36,977 nucleotides of DNA from Verrucomicrobiota bacterium (GTDB lineage: Bacteria > Verrucomicrobiota > Verrucomicrobiia > Chthoniobacterales > Terrimicrobiaceae). Position numbers and translations under genes: made by a program. The notes beneath the pieces were generated by a model. The model was not told the DNA's origin, made no database searches, and saw only the letters and a program-made list of their open reading frames with translations. Positions 35,364 through 36,977 of this stretch are shown one piece after another (position 1 is the first letter of the stretch; each line of letters starts with the position of its first letter). The DNA is taken from contig JAGWWS010000025.1 of assembly GCA_018970255.1 (NCBI GenBank), positions 1 to 36,977 on the forward strand, in the 5' to 3' direction.

Positions 35364-36832
35364 CCCACCCCGCGGCCGCAGTCGCCATCCTCCTCGCCCT
35401 CGCAGCCTCCGCCCCGGCGGAAACAAACCGCGACATCATTTTCGCGGTCCCCGCCCCCGGCCGCATCACGCTCGCCGCGTTCGACCAAAAAGGGAAACCC
35501 GTGCGCACCATCCACGCGCTCGACGGCGAGGAAGCCTTCCGCGTCGGCCTCAACGGCTACGCCACCTCGTGGGACGGGCTCGACAACCACGGCGAAAAAG
35601 TCCCGCCAGGCACCTACCACATCCGCGGCTACCTCATCGGCGATGTCGCCGTCCACGGCGAAGCCATCCATTTCAACGATTGGATCACCGGAGAATCCGC
35701 ACCCGCCCTGCGCCGCGTGGACGATTTTTCCATCCTGCCCGATGGCTCCATCGCCCTCCTCGGCACCGTGGCCGACGGCACCTCCGTCTGCGCCCTCCAC
35801 AAGCCCGACGGCTCGTTCTCCTGGACCCGCGCCGCCGGCCGCGCCTTCCCCGAAGTCCCGCCCATGTTCGCCTCGGGCGCGGAACGCTCGGTCGTTTGGG
35901 GCTCCGACGGCTGCCTCGTGGTTTCGAACAAAACCGGCGGCACCGAAACCCAGGTCGGCACCCCGCCGGTCCGCAACGCCACCGCCATCGCCGCCACCGA
36001 TTCGCAACTCCTCGCCGCATCGGAAAACCAAATCCACGCATTCGCCCTCCCCTCGCTCGCACCCGCCGGAGCCACACCCGCCCCCGCTGCATTTTCCAGC
36101 CTCGCCACCGGGGGCAACTCCACGGTCGCGGCATCGCCCGCCGGCATTTGGGTGAAGGCGGGGAAAAAACCGTTCGAGCCCGCCACCCTGCCCGCCACCG
36201 TGGAATCCCTCTCGCTCGGCGCCAATGGCACATTCTGGTTTTGCGGGGCCGGCATGGACCCCTCGGCAACCCCGCTCGTCGGCCAAGCCACGCTCGCCGG
36301 CCAAATCGAACGCGCGATGGTCCAGCAACCCGGCGAACCCCGCCCGAAAATCGTGCGCGCCTCGCCCGTGGCGGAAACCTTCGGCGTCCTCGAATCCGCC
36401 CCCGGCCTGCAACGCCTGCGCATCCTCTCCCGCGACCCCCAAGGCGCCTGGACCATCGATTGGGAACGCACGATCACGAACTCCGACAACTTCGGTTTCT
36501 CCAACGGCACCCTCACCCCCGATGCCGGTCCCGCCCCGCAGCGCGATTCCCTCCAACTCCAACTCGAAGCCAACCCCCTTACGAACGAGCAGACCTTCCT
36601 GAAAGTCCGTGCCAAAACCGACGCCGAAGGCACCACCCTCGCCACCGAGGACGGCTTGCCCGTCGTCCGCGTGGCCGACCGCCCCGGCATCCGCCGCGTG
36701 GCCCTCGAACGCGGCGCGGAATCCGACAGCATCCGCTTCCTGCAGGGCGACGGCGCCTCGGTCGAGGAATTCCGCATCGACGGCCTCCGCCACATTATTC
36801 CCATCAACGCGGGAACCGTGCAGGTCGATTAG
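35360..36832 (+). CDS. Secreted protein with FlgD-like Ig domain
   Basis: The 490-residue product starts at GTG 35360 (GTGA overlap with the branching enzyme) and has a signal sequence (VTHPAAAVAILLALAASAPA). The first domain is FlgD-Ig-like: GRITLAAFDQKGKPVRTI and, near residue 75, WDGLDNHGEKVPPGTYHIR. The rest has beta-propeller-like repeats of 40-50 residues (DDFSILPDGSIALLG and SVVWGSDGCLVVS) without catalytic motifs that I recognise. Such proteins are common in PVC bacteria and their role is unknown. Coupling with a cytosolic glycogen enzyme is unexpected. Confidence 0.75.
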   Translation: MTHPAAAVAILLALAASAPAETNRDIIFAVPAPGRITLAAFDQKGKPVRTIHALDGEEAFRVGLNGYATSWDGLDNHGEKVPPGTYHIRGYLIGDVAVHGEAIHFNDWITGESAPALRRVDDFSILPDGSIALLGTVADGTSVCALHKPDGSFSWTRAAGRAFPEVPPMFASGAERSVVWGSDGCLVVSNKTGGTETQVGTPPVRNATAIAATDSQLLAASENQIHAFALPSLAPAGATPAPAAFSSLATGGNSTVAASPAGIWVKAGKKPFEPATLPATVESLSLGANGTFWFCGAGMDPSATPLVGQATLAGQIERAMVQQPGEPRPKIVRASPVAETFGVLESAPGLQRLRILSRDPQGAWTIDWERTITNSDNFGFSNGTLTPDAGPAPQRDSLQLQLEANPLTNEQTFLKVRAKTDAEGTTLATEDGLPVVRVADRPGIRRVALERGAESDSIRFLQGDGASVEEFRIDGLRHIIPINAGTVQVD

Positions 36833-36915
36833 AAGCCCTTCTGCGGGAATATCGAACCGCAACGCCGCTTGCCGTGCGCCATCCCGGGGGCTACCCTTTC
36901 AAAAATTTCCTTCTT

Positions 36916-36977
36916 ATGGCAAACGCAATGGTCATCGGCATCGGCGGAGTCGGCTCCGTCATCGGCCAGAAACTCCA
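36916..36977 (+). CDS. Partial start of a saccharopine dehydrogenase-like protein
   Basis: Only the first 20 codons are present: MANAMVIGIGGVGSVIGQKL. The GxGGVG Rossmann dinucleotide-binding loop at this position fits saccharopine dehydrogenase or carboxynorspermidine synthase families, but the window ends before any specific motif. A tttcctt run precedes the ATG. The family call is an inference from a short fragment. Confidence 0.5.
   Translation, partial: MANAMVIGIGGVGSVIGQKL

Overview
The window is a GC-rich bacterial chromosome segment whose gene content fits the PVC group, most likely a Verrucomicrobiota (Opitutae-like) member. This assignment is an inference. It rests on a SUMF1/EgtB/PvdO-type protein of the kind multiplied in PVC genomes, a DUF2934 protein, a secreted FlgD-like protein, a very large secreted multidomain amylase, few Shine-Dalgarno sequences, and dense ATGA/GTGA stop-start overlaps. 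No rRNA, tRNA, CRISPR array or intact transposase was seen.

Layout. Bases 1-1840 are accessory DNA: an AT-rich cassette of three small unknown genes (304-1422), bordered by shuffled copies of short repeats and followed by a broken reading frame. From 1839 to 8916 lie a Ca2+/Na+ exchanger, a DUF885 protein, an MGDG-synthase-like glycosyltransferase, a holin-like membrane protein coupled to trpF, a DUF2934 protein, and a gamma-carbonic anhydrase, pgsA and lemA run. trpE and trpG (8913-11135) follow, separated by a 29-bp perfect inverted repeat. A glutamine amidotransferase and the pyruvate dehydrogenase genes pdhA-pdhB-pdhC occupy 11151-15371.

From 15417 to 18597 are a SAM-SUMF1 protein with an apparently non-canonical start and a glycosyltransferase fused to an L,D-transpeptidase. 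Next come rnc, a coupled membrane protein, xseB and dxs. A 1518-residue GH13 amylase, a LysM protein with a dead L,D-transpeptidase domain, PolX, an unknown secreted protein and tadA read on the minus strand (22311-31449). The plus-strand run rpe, SCO1-like, cytochrome c, rdgB, GH57 branching enzyme and FlgD-like protein ends at 36832, before a truncated saccharopine-dehydrogenase-like gene at the edge.

Together the genes cover tryptophan synthesis (trpE, trpG, trpF), acetyl-CoA supply (PDH), isoprenoid entry (dxs), phospholipid and glycolipid synthesis (pgsA, MGDG-like), alpha-glucan metabolism (GH13 outside, GH57 inside) and cell-wall remodelling (one intact and one dead L,D-transpeptidase). 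The strongest unexplained signals are the GT2-transpeptidase fusion with an internal lipobox, the dead LysM transpeptidase, the ATA-start SAM-SUMF1 gene, and a window-wide depletion of the tetranucleotides ACGT and GTAC that visibly shapes codon choice.
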